This document shows, piece by piece, positions 1 to 7,676 of a stretch of 64,000 nucleotides of DNA. How positions within the stretch are numbered: position 1 is the first letter of the stretch; the number at the start of each line of letters is the position of its first letter. This stretch comes from Chloroflexi bacterium 54-19 (GTDB lineage Bacteria; Chloroflexota; Chloroflexia; Chloroheliales; Chloroheliaceae): NCBI GenBank assembly GCA_001898225.1, contig MKTJ01000042.1, forward strand, positions 1-64,000, in the 5' to 3' direction. The notes below the pieces were generated by a model, which was not told where the DNA came from, made no database searches, and worked only from the letters and a program-made list of their open reading frames with translations. Made by a program: the position numbers and the translations under genes.

Positions 1-87
1 CGCACCAAACTTCAACGTCTTTATCCTGACCTATCAAAATTAGCGTGACTAAGTACTAGTTCAAACTAGCAACATTGGTTAAATAAC

Positions 88-112
88 AAAAAGGCGGGTT
101 ACCCGCCTTTTT
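88..112 (-). terminator. Intrinsic terminator after the sigma/anti-sigma operon
   Basis: A perfect 12-bp inverted repeat (arms 88-99 and 101-112, GC-rich core GGCGGGT/ACCCGCC) has A/T runs on both sides. It should therefore stop transcripts from either direction. It lies about 50 bp beyond the stop of the leftward anti-sigma gene, so I assign it mainly to that operon. Nothing else is recognisable between base 1 and this site. Confidence 0.85.
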
Positions 113-162
113 GTTTTTATACTTTTGATGTATTTTATTCCTCCAACTAACTCCCGGTAATT

Positions 163-1449
163 TCAATCGGTCAATTTGAACTGAAAGAACCAGGGTCCAT
201 TTGCTACACTCTGCGCCTGGTTGGGAGAATTGTAGGGCTTCTGGTTGGTCAGGGCCGGGTGCAAGGTCAACCGCCAATCCCCCTTGCGGTCTTGCAGCGA
301 GTTATCAATTTGCACGATGGTCCCACCATCCTGGCTGGTGAAGATTTGCTGGGAGTTATTATAGTAATTGACCTGGTCGCCGCTGATAGACATATAGAGC
401 CCGGCGGCATTCAGGTCAAAGTCAAGCGGGCCGTTTATCCCGCGCAGGTACAACCGGGTATAGTCGGGCCGCCGGACGACTTTTTCCAGGGTAACGGTCT
501 GCCCTGAAACCGTATCGGTCAGGTTCAGACTGCTTACCAGGGCCGAATTCTGATAGGGCACACTCAGGTTAAAGTTAAACGGACCTTCTATCATGGAGGA
601 GGCCGAGCTATAAGATTTGTTCGCGACACCACTTTTTACCGGGAGGGTACGGCTGTTCGCCTGCTGCGAGAAGGCTTCAATTTCCAACCGCAAGTTTACC
701 AGGCTGCCCGAATTAGTCCCGCTCAGGGTAGAGGCATCAAACCATTCTTCGCCTGCGGTGGACCCGTAAGGCATTGGCGCTGGTGCCGGGGCCCCGGCTA
801 CTTTCTCCATTTTAGTGTAAGCGGCATCCCCGCCGTACGTGGTTACCTGTCCGCTCGATATTCCCCCCAGCCGTTTGAGTTCGTTCCCCTGGCTGTCAAA
901 CAGGTGCGTATTGAGGGGCATATAATCTGTAAGCGGAAAATTGCTGTTGGACAAAACATACTCGATAGTTATCCGGTCGTTGTCCGCCTGGACCAGGGGC
1001 AGGTAAAGAGTTGAACAACCCACCTGGATAGTGCGGGCATTTTCGGAGGGAGGGGCCGCTACTCCTTCTTTTATACAGGCAGGTTCCGCAACGCTATAGG
1101 AATTGGAAGGGCCGACCCCGTTCGCTTTGGTGAAAACAAACACCGCGCCGCCCATCAACATAGCCAACCCTAGCAGGGCTACCACCAAACCTAGGAGCCA
1201 GCGAAAAGGTTTCCGGGCCGGACGGGCAAGGTTCAGGTGGCGCAAAGTTTGCGGTTTGGGCAGCGGCACCGCGTAACTTTCCGCTTCGCGGGCCCGCAGG
1301 CTCTGGGCAATACTCAGGTTAACCAGGTCTTCGGGCGGCTGGTGCTGGCGGCAAAGTTTATCCAGGTCGTCTATGAGTTTGGACAATTCGGGATCGTCAT
1401 CTACTTTTAGCAGGTCGGGATATTTATTGTAGACGGTCTGTTGTTTCAT
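163..1449 (-). CDS. Probable membrane-bound anti-sigma factor
   Basis: A 428-aa single-pass protein. About 80 N-terminal cytoplasmic residues (charged, helical, with LSKLIDDLDKLCRQHQ) precede one membrane segment near residues 83-107. A large extracytoplasmic domain of about 320 residues rich in beta-type sequence follows. I recognise no catalytic motif. The start codon overlaps the stop of the upstream sigma factor as ATGA, which implies translational coupling and is the usual layout for an ECF sigma factor and its cognate anti-sigma. The function is inferred from this position and topology. The N-terminus does not show a clear zinc anti-sigma HxxxCxxC motif, so it belongs to a non-ZAS type or is a co-expressed sensor. 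The outer domain would be the signal-receiving part. Confidence 0.6.
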   Translation of the reverse strand: MKQQTVYNKYPDLLKVDDDPELSKLIDDLDKLCRQHQPPEDLVNLSIAQSLRAREAESYAVPLPKPQTLRHLNLARPARKPFRWLLGLVVALLGLAMLMGGAVFVFTKANGVGPSNSYSVAEPACIKEGVAAPPSENARTIQVGCSTLYLPLVQADNDRITIEYVLSNSNFPLTDYMPLNTHLFDSQGNELKRLGGISSGQVTTYGGDAAYTKMEKVAGAPAPAPMPYGSTAGEEWFDASTLSGTNSGSLVNLRLEIEAFSQQANSRTLPVKSGVANKSYSSASSMIEGPFNFNLSVPYQNSALVSSLNLTDTVSGQTVTLEKVVRRPDYTRLYLRGINGPLDFDLNAAGLYMSISGDQVNYYNNSQQIFTSQDGGTIVQIDNSLQDRKGDWRLTLHPALTNQKPYNSPNQAQSVANGPWFFQFKLTD

Positions 1450-2081
1450 AGGGCCTGCTCCTTGTACTGCTTGCGTAAGCCCTGAAGGATGCGGCTCAAT
1501 TGTTTCTGGACGGCTTCTTCCCGTTTGCCCAGGATAACCCCGATTTCACGGGCGGTAAACCCGGCGGCGAACCGCAACGCCAATAATTCCCTTTTGTCGG
1601 GGTCAAGCTGGTCGAATAAACTCCGTAACTGTAAAAGTTGCTCCTGCTCTAAAAGGGTGGTTTCCGGGTACTGCTCGCTGGCTGGGTGTTCGGATTCGGG
1701 CAGCAAATCCCAGGTAACGGTCGGACGCGCCCGCCGGAAATTATCTACGGCCAGGTTATGGGCAATTCGAAAGAGCCAGGCTGAAAAAGGTAGTTGTCCT
1801 TTCCGGTAGGAGGGCAAGGCTTTCAGGGCTTGCAAAAAGACCTGCTGGGTAAGGTCGGCGGCATCTTCCCTGGTGTTGGTGTGCAGACAAAGATAGCGGT
1901 AAACCGGCCCCAGATAACGCTGGTACAACTTATCAAAAGCCTGGGGATTGGTCCGCGCCGCGTTTACTAAAGCCAATTCTTCCTGGCCGGTGATGGTTTC
2001 ATTTTGTTCCGAGAATGGGACGGTTAGGGAGGTAATTGCTTTTACCCCATCCTGAAAAATGCCAAACCCGAATCGCTTCAT
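1446..2081 (-). CDS. ECF-family RNA polymerase sigma factor
   Basis: A 211-aa sigma-70 family protein. Region 2 lies near residues 45-120 (FDKLYQRYLGPVYRYL, then AADLTQQVFLQALKAL and AWLFRIAHNLAVDNFRR). Region 4 lies near 150-205 (LDPDKRELLALRFAAGFT, then AREIGVILGKREEAVQ). There is no region 1 or 3, as in ECF sigmas, and the length is normal. I chose the ATG at 2081 because AAGGGAAA precedes it at good spacing. A longer in-frame start at 2171 has no ribosome site and would add 30 atypical residues. The gene overlaps the next one (the putative anti-sigma) by ATGA. It probably directs a small extracytoplasmic-stress regulon and its own operon, but no autoregulated promoter could be assigned. 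Confidence 0.9.
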   Translation of the reverse strand: MKRFGFGIFQDGVKAITSLTVPFSEQNETITGQEELALVNAARTNPQAFDKLYQRYLGPVYRYLCLHTNTREDAADLTQQVFLQALKALPSYRKGQLPFSAWLFRIAHNLAVDNFRRARPTVTWDLLPESEHPASEQYPETTLLEQEQLLQLRSLFDQLDPDKRELLALRFAAGFTAREIGVILGKREEAVQKQLSRILQGLRKQYKEQAL

Positions 2082-2237
2082 GCATTTTCCCTTCAATAAA
2101 TGTGTCCGGTCAGTTGGTGATGCAAATAATGTTGCAAAGATTATAACGCGCCAGCATCTAAAACCGGACATCTAAAACTTTTCTTTAGAAGCATTGAAGC
2201 GGGTTTCAAAACTTTTTATCAAAATAAATGGCAAGGT

Positions 2238-3836
2238 TCATGGCCTGGCCCAGGCTGAGCTTTGGGGCGTGCCCCTTTCCCACACCAGGATTTGATAGGT
2301 GTCGAAACTCGCTATTCGGGTTGGCGGGCCAAATGTCAGGAGCAGGGCCAGGCGGTCGAGCAGTTTGGCCGTTATTTTGGCGGTTATACCGGCGTTGCCC
2401 TGGCCTGGGTCCGTGGTGCGAAAGGGTGGGGGGTCGGTCTGGTAAAGCATAAAGAAAGGTTGGAGGGTGGTCGCTGGGGGAAACGGCTGGTACCAGTCGT
2501 CCCTGGTATTCCAGCGGTAAGGGGCATATTTCAAACCTTCCCGCCTTACCGGGCGAACCCTTATCTTATTTTCGGACTGGACCGTTAGAATATTCGCGTC
2601 CCAGTAATCAGCGTATCCCTCGGTCAGGCGCTGCTGGTCCAACCAGGCTACGAGGGCTGTTTGTGGGGCTGGTTCTGCCGGGGTATTTGCCAGTTCCATA
2701 AAGCTCCACATCGTCGGGACAATTAGGACCAGGCAGGCCAACCAGAACAGCCAGTGTCTGACCTCAAACAAATCGCCCAGCCTTTTGGCTAACAGGATAA
2801 AGCCAAAGACCACTGTTGGCAGTAAATAGCGGGCCGTTGCCAGGTCGGTCGGGGCGGACGTAAACAAAAAAGCGGCTATGTTGGCGGCAATCCCGGCCAG
2901 CAGCAGACAATCTACCAGCCCAGCCAGGGTAAAAGTTTTTCTCTCTCCCCAGAGTTTTTTAAAAGTCCAACCCAGCGCCAGTAACCCGGCGATAAGCAAA
3001 AAGATATTTGGGAGGAGGACGTACAGAAAACTTTCGGCCAGCAGACCTACATTTTGATCCAATTGGTCGAAAGTTATAACCGGGGTTACGGGGATGGTTT
3101 TTACCGGGCTGAACCGGCTGAGAAGGACTGCCAGCCCCGCGGCTGCCAGGACATACCAGCCCTCTTTGAAACGGTACAGTCCCAGCACGGCCAGCGCCGC
3201 CAGTCCCACCGGGATTGCCCCTATAACCAGGGCCAGGGGGTCACCCACGATACCCAGGGTTAGCAAGACGAAAGTTAACCCGGCCCCGGCCAATTTCCCG
3301 GCCCCTCTATTCGTAAAAATTTGGGTGGTCGCGATAAAAGAGGCCAGGCAAAATAAGACCGTTCCCATGTGAATAGGGCCTTCCAGGGCCAGGGAGGCCA
3401 GGGTGTAAGAGGGAGTTGCCAGCAGCAAAAAAGCGATCACACTATTTCGTAAGCGCGAGGTTACCAGGCCGCTTCCGCTCAGCAATATGCTCAGAAAAAT
3501 AACCCCGCAGAAGATGACGGTCGGCACTATTTGCATTAAACCCGGTTTGAGGCCAAGTAGGACATTGCCCAGGGCGTAAAACGGCACATCGGAAGTTATA
3601 AAAGAGTCGGGCGGCAGGTTCCAACCCCGCAGCAGCCAGTTACCACTCGCCAGATCAGCCCCGGTCAGGATGATGGTGGCGTCGTCCGAGTTTGGTGGCC
3701 TGAGTTGGGCCAGGTGTAACAACTGCGGAAACCACAGGCCCAACGCCAGGAGAGCCAGGCCGGGAATAAAAAGCTTTTCCCGGCTAAAAATCGCTTTCTT
3801 AAGAATAAATATATTTTTGGACCTAAATTTATCCAA
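2238..3836 (-). CDS. Polytopic membrane protein, GT-C glycosyltransferase-like
   Basis: About 532 aa with roughly ten to twelve hydrophobic segments and a C-terminal soluble part of about 150 residues. The first outer loop holds an acidic PPNSDDA motif after the first membrane segment. That placement resembles the catalytic acidic loop of GT-C lipid-linked glycosyltransferases, but the match is too weak for a firm call. I favour the TTG start at 3836 (GAGG 7 nt upstream) over a longer TTG start at 3896, which has no ribosome site. It stands alone, 157 bp before the sigma gene on the same strand. It could equally be a transporter-like protein of unknown role. Confidence 0.55.
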   Translation of the reverse strand: MDKFRSKNIFILKKAIFSREKLFIPGLALLALGLWFPQLLHLAQLRPPNSDDATIILTGADLASGNWLLRGWNLPPDSFITSDVPFYALGNVLLGLKPGLMQIVPTVIFCGVIFLSILLSGSGLVTSRLRNSVIAFLLLATPSYTLASLALEGPIHMGTVLFCLASFIATTQIFTNRGAGKLAGAGLTFVLLTLGIVGDPLALVIGAIPVGLAALAVLGLYRFKEGWYVLAAAGLAVLLSRFSPVKTIPVTPVITFDQLDQNVGLLAESFLYVLLPNIFLLIAGLLALGWTFKKLWGERKTFTLAGLVDCLLLAGIAANIAAFLFTSAPTDLATARYLLPTVVFGFILLAKRLGDLFEVRHWLFWLACLVLIVPTMWSFMELANTPAEPAPQTALVAWLDQQRLTEGYADYWDANILTVQSENKIRVRPVRREGLKYAPYRWNTRDDWYQPFPPATTLQPFFMLYQTDPPPFRTTDPGQGNAGITAKITAKLLDRLALLLTFGPPTRIASFDTYQILVWERGTPQSSAWARP

Positions 3837-4153
3837 GCCGGAACCTCGTCGGGGTCTGTAACGACTAAAAACACGCAGGCAAATAAACCCGGCCAAAGGT
3901 GTAGCCGGTTGGGTTTTAATTCTTTAAGTTGGTTTTTAGCCGGGGTGAAAAATCAATCGGTTAAAAAATTGAAGCGGCCCGGAAAGACAAAAGCTGCTTC
4001 CCATGCGTTATAACGCTGACGAAACGGAAATCGGACATCCCAATAGTTGCGGGCATTAATCCGCATTTGACAATGCCGAGGCTGAATGGCAAAATAATCG
4101 TTAAAATTGGGGTAGTCGAGCGAGCTTTTTAATAAGGTCAGGAGGAACCAGTC
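3837..4153. other. Intergenic region between divergent genes
   Basis: About 317 bp between the starts of the leftward membrane protein and the rightward glycosyltransferase. It contains one recognisable rightward promoter (4067-4095). No gene, RNA or further repeat is evident. Confidence 0.6.
4067..4095 (+). promoter_or_regulatory. Sigma-70-type promoter for the GT2 gene
   Basis: A perfect TTGACA -35 box (4067-4072) is followed 17 bp later by a weaker -10 box CAAAAT (4090-4095, 4 of 6). The start of transcription would fall near 4102, giving a leader of about 50 nt. That leader carries the AGGAGG ribosome site at 4140-4145. Confidence 0.4.
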
Positions 4154-4894
4154 ATCGCCAGTCCCATCAACGAAGAAGATTTACTTCTTTCAATTATAAT
4201 CCCGGTTTACAACGAAAAAGAAACTATCAGAGAGATTGTTAAGCTTGTAGAAGCGGTCCCTTTCCCCAAAGAAATCATTATTACCGATGATTGTTCGACG
4301 GACGGCACTCGCGACATTATCCGGGAAATGGAAAAGGAAGCCGCCGCACGGGAGCCCGACCCCCTGAACACCTTACGATTTTTCTACCATCCCGTGAATA
4401 AAGGTAAAGGCGCGGCCCTCAAAACGGGCTTTGAACACATTTCGGAAAAATCTAAAATTGTCATCGTGCAGGACGCCGACCTCGAATATGACCCGAACGA
4501 TTACGGCACCCTGATTAAGCCTATCACGGATGGCCGGGCCGATGCCGTCTATGGTTCGCGGTTTTTGGGCACGCACCGGGTCTTTTTGTTCTGGCATTAC
4601 CTGGCAAACCGCTCCCTGACCTTACTCACCAATATCCTCTACGATACCATGCTTACCGACATGGAAACCTGTTACAAGGTCGTGCGTTCCGAGGTTATTC
4701 GCGATATGAAGTTGCGGGCCAGCCGCTTCGACTTTGAACCGGAAATTACGGCCAAGATTTTGAAACGTAAACTTAAAGTTTACGAGGTGCCTATTCACTA
4801 TAGCGGGCGAGACTATGCCGAGGGCAAGAAAATCGGCCTGAAAGATGCTTTTGAAGCCCTGTTCGCGCTTATTCGCTACCGTTTTACCGACTAG
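4154..4894 (+). CDS. Family 2 glycosyltransferase with apparent ATC start
   Basis: About 246 aa. It has the GT2 fold signature: SIIIPVYNEKE at the N-terminus, DDCSTDGT for nucleotide binding, NKGKGAAL, and the metal-binding QDADLEYDP. It resembles polyprenyl-phosphate mannosyl/glucosyltransferases that load sugars onto lipid carriers, but no C-terminal membrane segments are present. The in-frame stop at 4133 lies just before the conserved N-terminus. No ATG, GTG or TTG occurs between that stop and the essential first strand; the first ATG (4328) would remove the active-site start. A strong AGGAGG at 4140-4145 sits 8 nt before ATC at 4154, which I take as the start. The alternative is a base error in the sequence. 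Confidence 0.8.
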   Translation: MASPINEEDLLLSIIIPVYNEKETIREIVKLVEAVPFPKEIIITDDCSTDGTRDIIREMEKEAAAREPDPLNTLRFFYHPVNKGKGAALKTGFEHISEKSKIVIVQDADLEYDPNDYGTLIKPITDGRADAVYGSRFLGTHRVFLFWHYLANRSLTLLTNILYDTMLTDMETCYKVVRSEVIRDMKLRASRFDFEPEITAKILKRKLKVYEVPIHYSGRDYAEGKKIGLKDAFEALFALIRYRFTD

Positions 4895-4919
4895 CTAGAA
4901 TTTAGGAAGTTTTCTAACC

Positions 4920-6386
4920 ATGATTGTAATGAAATTTGGCGGCACTTCGGTCGGTAACGCCGAGCGCTACCGGGAAGTGGCCCGGCTCCTGGGAAGTTAT
5001 CTCGAACAACAGCCGGTAGCGGTCGTAAGCGCCATGGCCGGTTCGACCGACTGGCTGCTTAATACGGCCCGCTCCCTGGCCGACGGTGGGCGCAACCCCG
5101 CTGCTGCCACCCATAACGCCGAAAAGAGTGTCGCGGTTTTCCTGGCCCGCAACAAAGAAACCATCGCCGCCGCTATCGTGAACCCCGAAATTCGCAAACA
5201 GGTCGAGGAAACCGTGGAGGCGCAGCACCAGGTCTTGTTGCGCTTACTAACCGGGGTCGAATTGCTGGGTGAACTCAGCCCCCGCTCTCTGGACGCGGTG
5301 GCGGCCTTTGGTGAAAAGATTTCGGTCCAGGTGCTGGCCGGGACGCTGCAAGACCTCGGCTTTAAGGCCCAGGCTATTTCCGCCGAAGAACTGATTCTGA
5401 CCGACCGCACCTTCCAATCAGCCCGCCCCCAGATGGATGTTACCACCGCCCGCTGCCAGTCCCGGCTTTTGCCGCTGGTCGAGAGCGGCGTTATCCCGGT
5501 CGTGACCGGTTTTATCGGGGCCACCGAAGACGGCGTGACGACCACGCTGGGCCGCGACGGCACCGACTTTAGTGCCAGTATTGTCGGGGCCAGCCTGGAC
5601 GCCGACGAAATCTGGATCTGGAAAGAAGTGGACGGCGTAATGACCGCCGACCCGCGCATGGTGCCGAACGCCCGCTCGTTGCGCCGGATTAGCTACGCCG
5701 AGGCCGGGGAGTTGACCCACTTTGGCGCGAAGGTCATTCACCCGTTAACCGTGATGCCCGCTATCGAGAAGGGTATCCCGATTTACATCAAAAACACCTT
5801 TAACCCCTCTTTCCCTGGCACCCGGATTGACCACGGCCACGAAGCGACCGACGGTGTGGTCAAGGCCGTGACCAGCGCTAAAAATATGGCCCTGATAACC
5901 ATCCTGGGCGGGGGCGTCCTGACTGTACCGGGTATCGCGGCGAGGGCTTTTGGCAAAATGGCGGCTCTGAACGTCAACGTCTATATGATAAGCCACGCCA
6001 GTAGCGGTCACGACCTCTGTCTGGTGGTCGAGAAAAAGGTTATCCCGCAGGTTGTCCCGACCTTGCGCAAAGAATTCGAGCGCGAACTGGAACTCAAGGA
6101 AATCGAGGCGATTGAGGCTGACCCCCAGATTGTCACCATCGCAGCGGTGGGCTCGGGCATGCGGGGTGCGCCGGGCGTGGCAGGCCGGTTGTTCAGCGCC
6201 CTTGGCCGTAAGAGCATTAACATCGTGGCTATCGCCCAGGGTTCGAGCGAGCTTAATATCAGTTTGATTGTTTCGGCGGACGATGAGCAGGAAGCCCTGC
6301 AAACCATCCACGAGGAATTTCTATCGTTGACCGGCCTGGGCAAGACCCTTTCGCGCAACATGTCCGGTCTGCGCGGCCAGAACTAA
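4920..6386 (+). CDS. lysC: Aspartate kinase
   Basis: 488 aa. It catalyses the first step of the aspartate pathway (ATP-dependent phosphorylation of L-aspartate) leading to lysine, threonine, methionine and diaminopimelate. The N-terminal amino-acid kinase domain begins with KFGGTS at residues 5-10 and later has the GRDGTDFSAS substrate and ATP motif. Two ACT-type regulatory segments follow, from about 320 and 400 (ILGGGVLTVPGIAARAFG and AVGSGMRGAPGVAGRLFSAL), so feedback by pathway end products is expected. There is no fused homoserine dehydrogenase. ATG at 4920 has TTTAGGAAG upstream. It lies 25 bp after the glycosyltransferase and may be cotranscribed with it. Length and architecture resemble the ThrA/LysC-III type rather than the 400-aa Bacillus/Corynebacterium type. 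Confidence 0.92.
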   Translation: MIVMKFGGTSVGNAERYREVARLLGSYLEQQPVAVVSAMAGSTDWLLNTARSLADGGRNPAAATHNAEKSVAVFLARNKETIAAAIVNPEIRKQVEETVEAQHQVLLRLLTGVELLGELSPRSLDAVAAFGEKISVQVLAGTLQDLGFKAQAISAEELILTDRTFQSARPQMDVTTARCQSRLLPLVESGVIPVVTGFIGATEDGVTTTLGRDGTDFSASIVGASLDADEIWIWKEVDGVMTADPRMVPNARSLRRISYAEAGELTHFGAKVIHPLTVMPAIEKGIPIYIKNTFNPSFPGTRIDHGHEATDGVVKAVTSAKNMALITILGGGVLTVPGIAARAFGKMAALNVNVYMISHASSGHDLCLVVEKKVIPQVVPTLRKEFERELELKEIEAIEADPQIVTIAAVGSGMRGAPGVAGRLFSALGRKSINIVAIAQGSSELNISLIVSADDEQEALQTIHEEFLSLTGLGKTLSRNMSGLRGQN

Positions 6387-6498
6387 CGGCTCCGCGCGGG
6401 CTATTCATGAATAAGCAGGCAAAGTCGCTTGATAGCACTCTACATAATTGAAAATAGTCGGCAAAGTCTGAAAACACACTAGCAAGTGAGGTAGCGTT

Positions 6499-6963
6499 CT
6501 GAACAAGCAATACATCAACTGGAGCGACATCGAGCGCATGGTCGGTAAACTGTTACGCCAGTTGCCCTCCAACTACGACAATATTATGGTTATCACGCGG
6601 GGCGGGATGGTCCCGGCCTGCCTTATCAGCGAAAAGACCGGGATTCGCAATATCCTTTGCGCGGCGGTTATGTTCTACAATCACCAGGAACAGACCTTGC
6701 CCGAACCGATTTTCTTGCAGTTCCCCGAAGACTCCCAGATTTACGGCAAACGTATCCTGGTGATTGACGATGTCTGGGATAGCGGCACGACTATCATGGC
6801 GGTGCGCGAACGGCTCCTCCGGGCGGGCGGCAATATTGACGTGTGCGTCCTTAACTATAAACCCTCTCACAGCAAATTCGCGGGCGAGAAACCGGACTAT
6901 TACGCCGAGGAAACCGACGCCTGGATTGTCTATCCCTGGGACCCGGAGCGCGAACTGCCCTAA
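6499..6963 (+). CDS. Xanthine/guanine phosphoribosyltransferase-like protein with apparent CTG start
   Basis: About 154 aa. The type I phosphoribosyltransferase PRPP loop ILVIDDVWDSGTT is intact. VITRGGMVPACL matches the early Gpt region, and the C-terminal WIVYPWD matches the Gpt family ending W-PWD. The family role is purine salvage or regulation. The segment upstream of the first ATG (6538) still aligns with the Gpt N-terminus (QYINWSDIERMVGKL), so translation must begin earlier. The only candidate after the stop at 6487 is CTG at 6499, preceded by TGAGGT with about 6 nt spacing. No ATG, GTG or TTG is available there. It is probably cotranscribed with the cupin gene that follows at 34 bp. 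The exact base specificity is unknown. Confidence 0.78.
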   Translation: MNKQYINWSDIERMVGKLLRQLPSNYDNIMVITRGGMVPACLISEKTGIRNILCAAVMFYNHQEQTLPEPIFLQFPEDSQIYGKRILVIDDVWDSGTTIMAVRERLLRAGGNIDVCVLNYKPSHSKFAGEKPDYYAEETDAWIVYPWDPERELP

Positions 6964-6996
6964 CAGGCCTTTTCAATCAAGTTTAGAGGTATTGCT

Positions 6997-7470
6997 ATGC
7001 TTTTACCGATAGATAATGCCATGCTCGACCGGACGGTGGCCCAGGCCGAAGTCTCGCCACGCCGCCGTATGATTCATCGTTACCATGAACATCCTGACCC
7101 GGTCCAGCGCATGCTAAACGCGATTGAGCCGGACAGTTATATTATGCCCCATAAACACGAAGACCCCGACAAAGTCGAGGTCTTTCTGGCTTTGCGGGGT
7201 CGTGCCCTGGTCGCCAGCTTTACCGAAAAAGGTGACGTTTTGGATTGTGTCGAGATTTCGCCGAATGGCCCCAATTACGGGGCGGAGATACAGCCGCGCA
7301 CCTGGCATGCCGTCCTGTCGCTGGAACCGGGTACGGTCCTCTACGAAGTGCTGGAAGGCCCCTACATCGAAACCACTCACAAGACTTTCGCCGAGTCTTT
7401 CGCGCCCCCGGCCCACGAACACGCCGCCGGGCTGGCCTGGATGCGCGAAAAACTGGCCGCTTATCTCTAA
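6997..7470 (+). CDS. WbuC-family cupin-fold metalloprotein
   Basis: 157 aa. It has the single cupin domain of the WbuC group: RRRMIHRYHEHP, then RMLNAIEPDSYIMPHKHE with the metal-binding His pair, then WHAVLSLEPGT in the second cupin box. WbuC proteins are found near surface-polysaccharide genes, but their reaction is not established. Here it follows the phosphoribosyltransferase after 34 bp with its own AGAGGT ribosome site. The glycosyltransferase 3 kb upstream gives only weak support for a polysaccharide role. The length matches the family. Confidence 0.8.
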   Translation: MLLPIDNAMLDRTVAQAEVSPRRRMIHRYHEHPDPVQRMLNAIEPDSYIMPHKHEDPDKVEVFLALRGRALVASFTEKGDVLDCVEISPNGPNYGAEIQPRTWHAVLSLEPGTVLYEVLEGPYIETTHKTFAESFAPPAHEHAAGLAWMREKLAAYL

Positions 7471-7676
7471 CTTACCCCATTAAAACTTTCGCTTGAACAC
7501 TCTTTTGATGGTTTAGCGCTTGTACCCTGGCTCAACAGGGTAACTTCTGTTCAGATTCCCTTCTCGCATTTTGACCTCAAATAGATTCCTATTTACCCCT
7601 GATTTCACCCGGTTTGTTTAATGTTAAATCGGTGAATTGTATCAAGCCGGTCTAGTTGAGAAAGGTAAATAGTAAA

